From an uncultured Peptostreptococcaceae bacterium (lineage in GTDB: Bacteria; Bacillota; Clostridia; Peptostreptococcales; Peptostreptococcaceae): a DNA stretch of 64,000 bases. The translations under genes were made by a program, and so were the position numbers. Under the pieces are notes generated by a model that was given only the letters and a program-made list of their open reading frames with translations, made no database searches and was not told the origin of the DNA. Location of the stretch: positions 1 to 64,000 of the forward strand of contig CAMTIM010000010.1 in the NCBI GenBank assembly GCA_947072565.1, given 5' to 3'. Below are positions 53,355 to 62,620 of the stretch, in pieces; within the stretch, counting starts at the first letter, position 1, and each line of letters begins with the position of its first letter.

Positions 53355-54887
53355 ATGTTTAAAAGAAAATTAGGGATTTTAACGATAGTAAGTTTATTTT
53401 TAGTACCTTCATTGAGTTATGCAGACACTCAAACTAATGAGGATTTAGAAAAAACATACAAAATTACATCAGAAAAAGATTTAAAAGATGTATTAAAAGG
53501 GGTTTCAGATGAACATAGTATAAAAAATAACTCAGATCAATATGAATTAATTAAAACAGAGAAAGATAATTTAGGATATACTCACTATACTTTAAAGCCT
53601 AAAGCTGATGGATACTTTGCTGAAAATGCTGAAGTTAAAATTCATACAGATGAATCTGGGAAAGTTGTATTTGTAAATGGGGATTTAGAACAAGGTAAGC
53701 TTGAAGTTAAAAATGATACAAAAATAAGTAAGGACAAAGCTATTGATTTAGCTTTTAAAAGCATAGAAAAATTACCTGGAGATGTTAAAAATTTATCAGG
53801 AAAAGATGTTGTTCAAGATGCTAAAATTGTTGTTGATGAAAAAAGCAACAGAGCTGTTTATAGTTTAGATTTAATATATACTTTACCAGAACCAGCTCAC
53901 TGGATAATTAAAGTTGATGCAGAAAATGGTAATGTAGTAGATAAACAAAATGTTTTAGAAGATGCTATACAAACAACAGGATCTGGGATAGGTTCAAATG
54001 GAGAAGTTAAGTCTCCTTTAAACTTGACACAGGATGCTGGTAACTTTTATTTATTAGATACTACTCATAAAGGTAAAATAAATACTATGGGATTTAAAGC
54101 TTTTGAAGGTGATAGTATAGTAGGAGACGTTTTCTCTAATCCACTAAATTCTTTCAATGATGCAAAATTTAAAGCAGGAGTAGATGCTCATTACTTTACA
54201 AATCAAGTATATAACTATTATAAAAATGTTCATAATAGAGAAAGTTATGATGGAAAAGGATCAGATATAAACTCTTATGTAAATGTACCAGATCCAGAAA
54301 CAGGTGAAGCTACTTGGAGTAATGCTGCATGGACTGGAGCAGAAATGATTTATGGTGATGGTGATCAAAAAACAGAAAATTCTTTCACAGCAGCAAATGA
54401 TGTTGTAGCACATGAAATTACACATGGAGTTACATCATCATCCGCTGACCTAGTGTATAGATTCCAACCAGGAGCATTAAATGAATCTTTCTCAGATGTA
54501 TTTGGTTACTTTGTAGATAGTGAAGACTGGTTGATGGGTGAGGATTTATACAAAGCACCTAATACAGCTATAAGAAGTTTGAAAGATCCTAAATTATACG
54601 GTCAACCAGATAATATGAAAAATTACAAAAATTACAGTATAAATTATGACCAAGGAGGAGTTCATATTAATAGTGGTATTCCTAATAAAGCAGCATATAA
54701 TACTATTAATAAATTAGGAAAAGAAAAATCAGAACAAATTTATTACAGAGCTCTTACAAAATATTTAACAAGCACATCAAATTTCTCAGAAACTAGTAAA
54801 GCTTTAGCTCAATCAGCACAAGATCTTTATGGAAAAACTGAAGCAGCAGCAGTTAAGCAAGCATGGAGTGCAGTTGGGGTATATTAA
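53355..54887 (+). CDS. Thermolysin-type (M4) neutral metalloprotease, secreted
   Basis: 510 residues. Signal peptide MFKRKLGILTIVSLFLVPSLSYA, cleavage probably after A23. FTP and PepSY-type propeptide to about 205. The mature domain has zinc site HEITH (353-357), the third ligand E377 in GALNESFSDVFGYF, substrate residues SNAAW and the late active-site histidine in QGGVHINSGIPN. Autoprocessing releases an extracellular broad-specificity protease. Similar enzymes are produced by Paraclostridium and Paeniclostridium. AAGGGGATG ribosome binding site; near-consensus promoter upstream. Confidence 0.95.
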   Translation: MFKRKLGILTIVSLFLVPSLSYADTQTNEDLEKTYKITSEKDLKDVLKGVSDEHSIKNNSDQYELIKTEKDNLGYTHYTLKPKADGYFAENAEVKIHTDESGKVVFVNGDLEQGKLEVKNDTKISKDKAIDLAFKSIEKLPGDVKNLSGKDVVQDAKIVVDEKSNRAVYSLDLIYTLPEPAHWIIKVDAENGNVVDKQNVLEDAIQTTGSGIGSNGEVKSPLNLTQDAGNFYLLDTTHKGKINTMGFKAFEGDSIVGDVFSNPLNSFNDAKFKAGVDAHYFTNQVYNYYKNVHNRESYDGKGSDINSYVNVPDPETGEATWSNAAWTGAEMIYGDGDQKTENSFTAANDVVAHEITHGVTSSSADLVYRFQPGALNESFSDVFGYFVDSEDWLMGEDLYKAPNTAIRSLKDPKLYGQPDNMKNYKNYSINYDQGGVHINSGIPNKAAYNTINKLGKEKSEQIYYRALTKYLTSTSNFSETSKALAQSAQDLYGKTEAAAVKQAWSAVGVY

Positions 54888-54917
54888 TTAGTAGGTAAAT
54901 TATATAAGAAAAGTTAG

Positions 54918-54945
54918 AAAAAGGCAGAGAAATCTGTCTTTTTTT
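54918..54945 (+). terminator. Rho-independent terminator
   Basis: AAAGGCAG/CTGTCTTT stem (one G-U pair) followed by T residues. Confidence 0.75.
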
Positions 54946-55100
54946 ATGTGGATTTTAATAAAAGTATAACAAATTATAGAGATAAGTTAATATAGCATTT
55001 AATTAAAATATATATTAAAACGAAGTATCAATATGATATAATCAGTTAGAAGTTTGACAGAAATATAAATTAGCATAAGCAATTTAAACTTGGAGGATAA

Positions 55101-56621
55101 ATGAAAAATATTGTTATTTTAGATGTAGAAACAACGGGAGCGAATCATCTTATAGATGAGATATGTCAGATGTCTTACATAGTACTAGGAAGTGATCTTA
55201 GTATAGTAGAGGCTAAAAACTTTTTCTTTATGGTAGAGTATGTAAACTTTAAATCGTATAAAAAAAAGTTGAACATTGATGAATTAAAGTCATTATCAAA
55301 TGATAAAACTTTTAAAGATCAATATGAGGAAATATTTAATGATTTAAATAATAACTTTATAGTGTGTCATAAATGTGAGCATGATATAAACTTTGTTAAG
55401 AGTGAATTTATGAGATGTGATAATAAAAATAATTTTGTATATGAAGAGTTTTGTACGATGAAGTATTATACTGATATACTAAAAATACCAAGCGAAAAAT
55501 TTGGATATAAATACCCTAAATTAATTGAAATTATGCCATTTTTAAATATCAAAAGGGGCGATATATATAGTAGCTCTAAAGAGATATTCAATTTAACTGA
55601 TGAAGAAATAACTTCTAAAGATATCCGAGTAGATCTAGCCACAATATACTTAACTGCAATGAAGACAGAAGAATTAATAAATAGGTACAAAGATTATTTA
55701 AACAAACCAATTAATGATGATATAGAAACAGACAAACATGAAAAATCAGAAAATAATAATAGTAGTAAATTATCAAAAAATAACGATGTACATACTGATA
55801 ATGCTAATGAGAGAGATATGTCATTATTTAAATCATTAGTATCATTTAAAGGAAAAATTGATAGAAATAAGTATAGTTGCTATGTACTTTTAACTGCAGC
55901 CATTTATATGTTAGCAAACATAATAGCTGATAGCATATATACGTATAGCTTTATGAGTGACAATACATCAATTATTATATCAGTTTTATTATGGATTATA
56001 AATGGATTTGGATTAACAGCGTTAACAGTAAAAAGAATTAGATATAAAGAAGAGTCAATGTGGCTAATATTTTTATTGTTAATACCTATAATAAACTTAA
56101 TTTTCGTTTTACATCTGTGTATTAAAAAGGATATAGAGGCTACCAACACACATGATATGAATCGTTTTGCATACAGGAATAAAAAACTAAAAAAAATATC
56201 ATATATAAGTATATGTATTTTAATAGCTACAGGAATTTATACATCTTATGAAATATATGGAATTATAAAAGAAGAACAAGCTATAGATATAGTAATAAAT
56301 ACTTTATACGATAAAGATAAATCATCTACAAAGACTATAGGAACATATATAGAAGAAAAGGTAGAGGATATAAATCCATATTATATTGACGATTGGTATG
56401 CAGTTAAGATAGATAGTAATACGTACCTTGTAACTTTTAATTTCGATATAGAAGATGATTACTACACTAATGGATATAATAGCTATCCGTATGAAGTAAA
56501 TATAGACACAAAAGAAGTTACCGAAATAAGCTCAGATAAAATGATTAAAAAATATGAGGATTTGGGCCAATTTGATGATAGAGTATATATAAATGAATTT
56601 AAAATAGAAAAGTCTATGTAA
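55101..56621 (+). CDS. DEDDh exonuclease fused to DUF805 membrane domain
   Basis: 506 residues. The N-terminal part (1-185) is a DnaQ/DEDDh exonuclease: IVILDVETTGAN with D8 and E10, the middle acidic motif HKCEHDINFVKSEF, and a final acid in KDIRVDLATIYLTAM in place of the usual HxAxxD arrangement. A polar linker (about 200-240) leads to a DUF805 domain (SFKGKIDRNKYSCYVLL, about 246-345) with four helices. A fifth helix (about 370-390) and an extracytoplasmic roughly 115-residue tail follow. A membrane-tethered exonuclease is unusual. Whether it is catalytically active is open because the last histidine is not evident. Confidence 0.82.
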   Translation: MKNIVILDVETTGANHLIDEICQMSYIVLGSDLSIVEAKNFFFMVEYVNFKSYKKKLNIDELKSLSNDKTFKDQYEEIFNDLNNNFIVCHKCEHDINFVKSEFMRCDNKNNFVYEEFCTMKYYTDILKIPSEKFGYKYPKLIEIMPFLNIKRGDIYSSSKEIFNLTDEEITSKDIRVDLATIYLTAMKTEELINRYKDYLNKPINDDIETDKHEKSENNNSSKLSKNNDVHTDNANERDMSLFKSLVSFKGKIDRNKYSCYVLLTAAIYMLANIIADSIYTYSFMSDNTSIIISVLLWIINGFGLTALTVKRIRYKEESMWLIFLLLIPIINLIFVLHLCIKKDIEATNTHDMNRFAYRNKKLKKISYISICILIATGIYTSYEIYGIIKEEQAIDIVINTLYDKDKSSTKTIGTYIEEKVEDINPYYIDDWYAVKIDSNTYLVTFNFDIEDDYYTNGYNSYPYEVNIDTKEVTEISSDKMIKKYEDLGQFDDRVYINEFKIEKSM

Positions 56622-56670
56622 AAAAGATGTAGGGAAGTTTATATAATATAAATTACCTACATCTTTTTTT
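56620..56670 (+). terminator. Rho-independent terminator
   Basis: AAAAAAGATGTAGG/CCTACATCTTTTTT 14-bp perfect stem around a 22-base loop. Confidence 0.88.
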
Positions 56671-56832
56671 GTTTTTAATAACATATACAATTAACGAAAC
56701 TACCAATATTGATTCAATAAATATTTTAGTATGTAAAAAAAGCATCTTAATTGTTAAAATAATCCTGTTGACTAAAAATGAAACTATGATATATAAAATT
56801 CAAATATACTAGTGACAAAGGGGGGAATATTA

Positions 56833-57282
56833 ATGAAAATAAACATAGAAATTGATGAAAAGTATAGGCAACTAGGAGTTTTAATAATGGCACCTAAAAT
56901 GAATGATGAAGTACAACAAATTATCAACAAAATAAATGATGAAAAAAAGAAACATATAATAGGTGTTAAGGAGGACAGGATGTATATCCTTAATCCAAAA
57001 GATATTTTTTGTTTTTACACAGAAAATAAAAAAATTATGGCAAGAACAGAAAAAGATAAATACGAAATAAAAGACAAGTTGTATGCTATAGAAGAGTATT
57101 TAAAAAACACATCTTTTATAAAAATCTCAAAATCAGTAATTGCAAACGTCGATAAAGTTAAAAATCTAGAAGTTTCTTTTAATGGAACGTTGTGTATTAC
57201 ATTTTTTGATAAAAGCCAGGAGTATGTCTCAAGGAAATATGTAACAGATATAAAGAGTTATTTACAAATAGGAGGAAGATAA
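56833..57282 (+). CDS. LytTR DNA-binding regulator
   Basis: 149 residues from ATG 56833 (AAAGGGGGG upstream; the frame reaches 56812 without support). The short N-terminal segment is followed by a LytTR domain: DRMYILNPKDIFCFYTENKK, IKDKLYAIEEYLKN, FIKISKSVIANVDKVKNLE and YVSRKYVTDIKSYL. No receiver. The stop is one base before the next gene, a DUF3021 membrane protein. Second such pair in the window. Confidence 0.9.
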   Translation: MKINIEIDEKYRQLGVLIMAPKMNDEVQQIINKINDEKKKHIIGVKEDRMYILNPKDIFCFYTENKKIMARTEKDKYEIKDKLYAIEEYLKNTSFIKISKSVIANVDKVKNLEVSFNGTLCITFFDKSQEYVSRKYVTDIKSYLQIGGR

Positions 57283-57283
57283 A

Positions 57284-57712
57284 ATGTTAAATTTAAAATC
57301 TTTAATCAAAAGATGCGTTTATGGGCTAGTATGTGGGATATTACTTGCAGTAGGAGTATTTTTTATAAAGGCAATTTGTAATGATATGGGAGGTACAATT
57401 AAAGAAAGCTTATTCGTTACTCAAATTTTGATTTGTGGAATTATGGGAATGGGGTTTGTTGGAATATCACAGATACTTAGTATTGAGAACCTAAGTGTAC
57501 TATCTAAAATAATAATTCATGCTATAGTTCAAGCTATTTTTTATTTTACTTTAGCGTATATTGCAGGCTGGATTCCTAGTAATAAATCCGATATTTTAAT
57601 TATGATTTCAGTATATATAATTACATATGTTGTATTTTGGATAAGTTATAAACATTATTGGAAGAAAAAAATAGAAGAGATAAACTTAAGTTTATCTAAC
57701 AGAAGGATGTAA
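57284..57712 (+). CDS. DUF3021 membrane protein
   Basis: 142 residues with four membrane segments (about 8-30, 45-62, 72-95 and 102-122) and a basic tail HYWKKKIEEINLS. DUF3021 pattern by topology and pairing with LytTR. GGAGGAAG overlaps the end of the regulator gene, indicating translational coupling. Probably senses or sequesters at the membrane; mechanism not known to me. Confidence 0.82.
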   Translation: MLNLKSLIKRCVYGLVCGILLAVGVFFIKAICNDMGGTIKESLFVTQILICGIMGMGFVGISQILSIENLSVLSKIIIHAIVQAIFYFTLAYIAGWIPSNKSDILIMISVYIITYVVFWISYKHYWKKKIEEINLSLSNRRM

Positions 57713-57738
57713 TATTAACTTAAATATATATAATAAAA

Positions 57739-57775
57739 ATGCCCTTAAAATCTATTTATTTAGACTTTAAGGGCA
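57739..57775 (+). terminator. Rho-independent terminator
   Basis: ATGCCCTTAAA/TTTAAGGGCAT stem with an extended AT neck. Confidence 0.75.
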
Positions 57776-57901
57776 TAAATTTTAGTGTAATATATTAATA
57801 TTTAAACTGTGAATTTAATATCAATAATTACCAAAAAATTCCTTTAATTGGATATTTAAGGTATAATCGATATATATAAAACAATGAAAAGGGGAAAAAT
57901 T

Positions 57902-59428
57902 ATGTCTAATGTAGTAAAGTCTGCCTTTATTTTATTTGTTGCGACTATGATATCAAAGGTACTTGGTTTTTTTAGAGATCTTGTTATTGGATATGTATAT
58001 GGAGCTGGGATTATATCTGATTCTTATTTTGCAGCTTTAAATATTATGACAATTGCATTTGTTTCTTTATTATGTGTTGCAATACAAAGTACGTATATGC
58101 CTATATACACTAGTGTAGAGACTAAAGAAGGTAGAAATAAAGCTTTAAAATTTACTGGGAATGTAATTAATATAATTATTATTGTGTCTATTTTTATTAG
58201 TATTTTAGGTTGGTTTCATACAGAGCCTATAGTTAAATTTTTTGCGTTAGGATTTAAGGGAGAAAGGTTGGCAATAACAGTACAACTTACTAAGATTATA
58301 TTGTTTTCAGTGGGTATTGTTTGTATTACATATGTATTAAAATCTTATCTAGAGATTCATGACTATTTTCTAATAACAGGGTTAATGCCCATACCGTATA
58401 ATTTATCTATAATAATCGCAGTTTTACTTAGTGGAAAATATGGGATTAATATGTTAGCATATGGTACGGTATTTGCATTTTTTGTTCAAATGATTTTTTT
58501 AATTCCGTTTTGTTATAAGAAAAAATTCAAATATAAGTTTAGTTTCAGTATAAAAGATAAATACATAAAACAAATGGGTCTAGCTATATTGCCAATTTTA
58601 GTGGGTGCTTCGGCAAATCAAATAAATAGTTTGGTAGATAAAAATCTAGCATCAATACTACCAATAGGTGCTTTATCTTCTTTGGGTTATGGATATAAAT
58701 TAAATATATTTGTAACTGGTTTATTTATAGCTACAATAACATCTGTTATATACCCATTGTTTTCAAAATTAGGTAATAGCAACAATATAAAAAAATTAAA
58801 AATGACTTTGTGCTCATCAATTAATTTTGTTACCTTAATAACTATGCCAATATCAATAGGAGCATTTATACTAGCTGAACCTATAGTTAGAATATTATTT
58901 GAAAAAGGTAAGTTTGATGCTAGTGCAACTATAGCTACATCTCATGTCCTAGCATACTATGCCATTGGTATGGTTGCAACAGGATTTAGAGAAGTACTAG
59001 TTAGAGTGTTTTATTCATTGAAAGACACTAAAACACCTATGAAAAATAGTATTTTATGTGTTACTTTTAACATTATATTTAACCTAATATTAATTAAATA
59101 TTTAAAAGCACCAGGATTGGCACTTGGATCTAGTATATCCGCCATTTTAGCTGCAATATTTTTAATGTTTAGTCTAAGAAAGAAAATAGGAAAACTTAAT
59201 GGAATGAGTATATTGATGACTATAATAAAAACATTTACAGCAGGTATAGTAATGGCAATAGCTGTGTTATTTATATTTAATAGGTTAAATGTTATAAATG
59301 AATTACTAGCTTTTGTAGTTTCTGTTTCTATTGGAGCCATAGTATACGGTGTATTGGTATTAGTATTCAGAGTGGATTCAACTGATTATATTATAGATAT
59401 GGTAAAATCGAAGTTAGTAAATAGATAA
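57902..59428 (+). CDS. murJ: MurJ/MviN-family lipid II flippase
   Basis: 508 residues from ATG 57902 (AAAGGGG upstream; ATG 57884 has no site). About fourteen helices. MurJ features: VATMISKVLGFFRDLVIGYVYGAG near the N-terminus, GFREVLVRVFYSLKDTKTPM in the middle, LKAPGLALGSSISAI. Moves lipid II across the membrane for peptidoglycan synthesis. Members of the family also flip other polyprenyl-linked sugars, and a plasmid-borne copy may be an accessory one. Own terminator. Confidence 0.9.
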   Translation: MSNVVKSAFILFVATMISKVLGFFRDLVIGYVYGAGIISDSYFAALNIMTIAFVSLLCVAIQSTYMPIYTSVETKEGRNKALKFTGNVINIIIIVSIFISILGWFHTEPIVKFFALGFKGERLAITVQLTKIILFSVGIVCITYVLKSYLEIHDYFLITGLMPIPYNLSIIIAVLLSGKYGINMLAYGTVFAFFVQMIFLIPFCYKKKFKYKFSFSIKDKYIKQMGLAILPILVGASANQINSLVDKNLASILPIGALSSLGYGYKLNIFVTGLFIATITSVIYPLFSKLGNSNNIKKLKMTLCSSINFVTLITMPISIGAFILAEPIVRILFEKGKFDASATIATSHVLAYYAIGMVATGFREVLVRVFYSLKDTKTPMKNSILCVTFNIIFNLILIKYLKAPGLALGSSISAILAAIFLMFSLRKKIGKLNGMSILMTIIKTFTAGIVMAIAVLFIFNRLNVINELLAFVVSVSIGAIVYGVLVLVFRVDSTDYIIDMVKSKLVNR

Positions 59429-59438
59429 TAAATTTAAT

Positions 59439-59480
59439 ATAACAGAAATAGTTTGACATGAAACTATTTCTGTTATATTA
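59439..59480 (+). terminator. Rho-independent terminator
   Basis: ATAACAGAAATAGTTT/AAACTATTTCTGTTAT 16-bp perfect stem with a 6-base loop. Confidence 0.9.
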
Positions 59481-59638
59481 TTAGTTTGTCATAAAACTAA
59501 TTTAAGTATTTAAATCAAATTTATTGTGTATTAGTAAGTTGGATTTATATTTAAAACTTTAGTACATAATATTATGAGTAGTGTTAAAATACTTGATAAA
59601 AATCAAAATGTATACATAACAAAAGGAGAAATAACATA

Positions 59639-60277
59639 ATGGCAAACTTAGATTTTATATACAAACGTAAAAGTGTAAGACAATTTAAAGATACAGTAGT
59701 TCCAAAAGAGGACATACTTGAATTATTAAAGGCTGCAACTTATGCACCATCTCCAAAACATCAACAAAACTGGCATTTTGTTGTACTTCAAAACAAAGAT
59801 GTAATAAATGAAATGGCAGAAATAGTAAGAAAAAGCCATGAAAATATAGGACAACTTGCAAAAGACGAAAAAGATTTTAAAAGACATATGAGTGTAATAA
59901 ACTATTATACATGTTTCAAAGATGCACCAGTAGTAGTTTTAGTATATTCATGTGAATATAAAATGATAGAATATAAGATATTAAAGCAAAACAATGCACC
60001 TCAAGAAGTGCTAGACGTTCTAGTATCACCTCAATCAGCAGCACAAGGTATAGGTGCTTCAGTAGAAAACTTCTTATTAGCTGCATCTGAAATGGGTTAT
60101 GCAACTTGTTATATGACAGGACCAACTCATGCTAAGAGTGAAATAGAAAAGCTAATAGGATTTGAAAAACAAGGATATGAATTAATGTCTATGATTTCAT
60201 TAGGTGTTGCAAAGGATGATACTCCTGCTCAACCACCTCGTAAACCATTAGAGGACGTTGTAACATTTATAGATTAA
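59639..60277 (+). CDS. Nitroreductase-family FMN oxidoreductase
   Basis: 212 residues. Opening FIYKRKSVRQFKDTVV with the FMN-contact arginines, ATYAPSPKHQQNWHFVVL, then SAAQGIGASVENFLLAASEMGYATCYMTG, and C-terminal LMSMISLGVAKDD. Reduces nitroaromatics or quinones, or serves another FMN-dependent reduction; physiological substrate unknown. AAAGGAG ribosome binding site. The convergent MarR gene lies behind a shared terminator. Confidence 0.92.
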   Translation: MANLDFIYKRKSVRQFKDTVVPKEDILELLKAATYAPSPKHQQNWHFVVLQNKDVINEMAEIVRKSHENIGQLAKDEKDFKRHMSVINYYTCFKDAPVVVLVYSCEYKMIEYKILKQNNAPQEVLDVLVSPQSAAQGIGASVENFLLAASEMGYATCYMTGPTHAKSEIEKLIGFEKQGYELMSMISLGVAKDDTPAQPPRKPLEDVVTFID

Positions 60278-60280
60278 TAT

Positions 60281-60322
60281 ATTACAGAAGGGCTACTCAT
60301 ATGAGTAGCCCTTTTGTAATAT
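60281..60322. terminator. Bidirectional terminator
   Basis: A roughly 19-bp stem formed around GGGCTACTCAT/ATGAGTAGCCC with A/T-rich outer pairs, between convergent genes. Confidence 0.92.
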
Positions 60323-60329
60323 ATAATTT

Positions 60330-60770
60330 TTAATTATTTGCATCTTTAAAGTTAGAGCTAAGCTTTCTTAGAAGTCTAAGAAATTCTTTTTTTTCATCTT
60401 CTGTAAAATTGTTATATGCAGTTTCTTTAACCTGAGAAGATATAAAGTTAAAACTACCTTCTATGTCTCTTGCCTTTTGAGTTAAACCTATATAAGTAAC
60501 ACGCTTATCCTTTGTACACTTTTCTTTTTCAATATATCCTAGCGTTATAAGTCTATTTACTAAAGATGTAACTGTAGATTTATCCTTACCTATTTTTTGT
60601 GAAATCTCTTTCATAGTAAGATTTTTATCACTTTCATAAAGAGCTGTTAGGATATTACCGTGTGTTGGTATTAAATCATCTAATTTATTTTCTTTTAATT
60701 TATTTTCTATAAATTTTATCATGTTAGCTTTAGCCCTACTAATAAAATAAACAATATATTTGTCGTTCAT
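60330..60770 (-). CDS. MarR-family transcriptional regulator
   Basis: 146 residues. Winged helix-turn-helix LTMKEISQKIGKDKSTVTSLVNRLITLGYIEKEKCTKDKRVTYIGLT, with the DKR wing motif. The ATG follows GGAGG by 7 bases. It is convergent to the nitroreductase gene and divergent from nothing nearby; the ATP-grasp gene upstream on the same strand is 90 bases away. Target unknown, possibly the nitroreductase. Confidence 0.9.
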   Translation of the reverse strand: MNDKYIVYFISRAKANMIKFIENKLKENKLDDLIPTHGNILTALYESDKNLTMKEISQKIGKDKSTVTSLVNRLITLGYIEKEKCTKDKRVTYIGLTQKARDIEGSFNFISSQVKETAYNNFTEDEKKEFLRLLRKLSSNFKDANN

Positions 60771-60862
60771 TGAAGTCCTCCAATCTAGGTGAAGTAAAAT
60801 AATATTTATTTATATATGATAACATACTTGTAAAGATATAATATACTATAACTAGTTTGAAG

Positions 60863-61690
60863 TTAATTATATTCTAAAACTTTTTTTATTGATTTTTTTA
60901 GCGAGCTTATAAATTTACTTTGAAGTTCAACTGGTAACTCTAAAACAGAAAGATATGGATTTAAATCTTCTAGTTCTACAAGTAAAAGTTCACCTGTTTT
61001 ATTTCTACAAGCATCTATTCTTTGAATTCCATGATCTATGTTATTCCATTTTATAAATTTCATAGCAAATGCTAGATCTTCTTCAGTAGCACTGTACTCT
61101 TTTAATTCCCATCTCTTACTTTTATCAGGTGCATATAGAGCATATTGGAAATCTTGATCTATAAAGTAAAAAGATACTTCATAATCGAAATCTATAGCAG
61201 GTTGAATTAGTGTATTTTTATCTTCACTAGATACTTTTTTATACAATTCATCTTTGCTTAAAAATTCCATACCTATTGAATCTGCTCCATCTTTTGGTTT
61301 TATAACATAATTTGAGACTTTTGGTAGCTTATTAAAATTATTAATACAATCAATTGTACTTATTACAGGATAGCCTAAGTTAGTTAATTCTATTAAATAG
61401 TCTTTACCATTCATATCACCTTTTCCATCGAAAGAGTTGTATGTTTTTAGGTTATGTAATTTTATACTTTCTCTAAATTGATTATATTCATTTGGAAAGT
61501 TAGAAACGGGTCCTGCATTTCTAAATATAGTCAAATCAAAGTCTTGAGTAAATGTGTTCATATCCTTAGGGTTACAAATAACTAATTTAAAATCTTCTCT
61601 TAATTTTGATGTTATAAATAAATCCTCTTCATAATAATTCCTACCATTAGCTTGATAATATAAGTCAGTTACAAATAATATATTTTTCAT
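60863..61690 (-). CDS. ATP-grasp family protein
   Basis: 275 residues from ATG 61690 (AAGGAG 9 bases upstream; the ATG at 61696 would be only 3 away). A Rossmann-like N-terminal region is followed by an ATP-grasp core: NYVIKPKDGADSIGMEFL, TLIQPAIDFDYEVSFYFID and the metal-binding LVELEDLNPYLSVLEL. RimK/glutathione-synthetase-like fold; the substrate pair ligated is not visible. Alone in its transcription unit. Confidence 0.8.
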   Translation of the reverse strand: MKNILFVTDLYYQANGRNYYEEDLFITSKLREDFKLVICNPKDMNTFTQDFDLTIFRNAGPVSNFPNEYNQFRESIKLHNLKTYNSFDGKGDMNGKDYLIELTNLGYPVISTIDCINNFNKLPKVSNYVIKPKDGADSIGMEFLSKDELYKKVSSEDKNTLIQPAIDFDYEVSFYFIDQDFQYALYAPDKSKRWELKEYSATEEDLAFAMKFIKWNNIDHGIQRIDACRNKTGELLLVELEDLNPYLSVLELPVELQSKFISSLKKSIKKVLEYN

Positions 61691-61912
61691 TGGCATGTAC
61701 TCCTTTTTAATAGAATTTAATTTTTATTAAATTTTATTTATTATTCAATTGCATATACAAAATTATAGTAACATATTTTATCTTATTTTAGTGATAGCTT
61801 TTAATTTGCTATTGTTAATTGAAATATTTAACAGTATAATATGAAGTTCACTTCATGTGAAATACATTTCATATTATGCTATTGAATTTATATAGTTTAT
61901 GGGGGAATCTAA

Positions 61913-62093
61913 TTGAAAAATAAGGTTAAAGAATTAAGAATAAGCAAAAGTATCAAGTAGAACTATTATTTCTCTTGAAAAAGGTCAGTATAATCCATCA
62001 ATAATGCTTCCATACAAAATATCCATTATATTTAATACTACCATTGAGGGCTTATACTGCCTTAAAGAAAATTTAGATTTAGGGGGAAATTAA
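61913..62093 (+). pseudogene. XRE-family HTH regulator with internal deletion
   Basis: TTG 61913 after GGGGGA starts KNKVKELRISKSIK then stops. After a shift, the frame continues SRTIISLEKGQYNPSIMLPYKISIIFNTTIEGLYCL and ends 1 base before the next gene. The missing piece is the part normally reading xLTQEELAxxxGV between the two. This is a YozG-like regulator inactivated by a small deletion, upstream of its membrane partner gene. Confidence 0.82.
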
Positions 62094-62094
62094 A

Positions 62095-62529
62095 GTGAAA
62101 AAAATATATAATAAAAAAGGATTTAAAAGTGGAGTATTTTTTTTTATATTAGCAATTATCGGTACAATAACAATTAGTTTAAGGTTTAACAGCTTAGATG
62201 ATTTGAAGATTATAAAATCGATTATTATAAATACCGTATGTTTTTTATTGGCAATAACTAAAATTTATAGAAGTCTTAGTTTTAAGTATAGTGATGAAGA
62301 TGATAGAGAAGAGGATGAACGTGGTGAATTAGTAACATTGAAAGCACAGAGTACTTCTTTTATGATATGTTTTATAGTTTGTATGGCAATAAGTGTATTA
62401 CTTATATTAGCTTATGTAGTTAAAAGATTAGAAGTGTTTTTATATTTATATATACCATTTGGAATTATGTCGGGAATAATGTTTATTACAGTTATAGTAA
62501 CTACTTTATATTATGAAAGTAAATGTTAA
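62095..62529 (+). CDS. DUF2178/DUF3796-like membrane protein
   Basis: 144 residues from GTG 62095 (GGGGG upstream). Four membrane segments (about 12-27, 42-55, 87-108 and 115-138) with the characteristic acidic/charged loop SDEDDREEDERGELVTLKAQS between the second and third. Such proteins typically follow a small XRE regulator gene; here that regulator is broken. Function of the family not established to my knowledge. Confidence 0.75.
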   Translation: MKKIYNKKGFKSGVFFFILAIIGTITISLRFNSLDDLKIIKSIIINTVCFLLAITKIYRSLSFKYSDEDDREEDERGELVTLKAQSTSFMICFIVCMAISVLLILAYVVKRLEVFLYLYIPFGIMSGIMFITVIVTTLYYESKC

Positions 62530-62566
62530 TAGTATATAAATATATTTAATAGATTAATATTATAGA

Positions 62567-62612
62567 TTTAACAAACAGCATATCAGAACATGATATGCTA
62601 TTTTGTTAAAAA
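62567..62612. terminator. Bidirectional terminator
   Basis: TTTAACAAA-CAGCATATCA/TGATATGCTATTTTGTTAAA stem between convergent genes. Confidence 0.85.
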
Positions 62613-62620
62613 GTAATATT

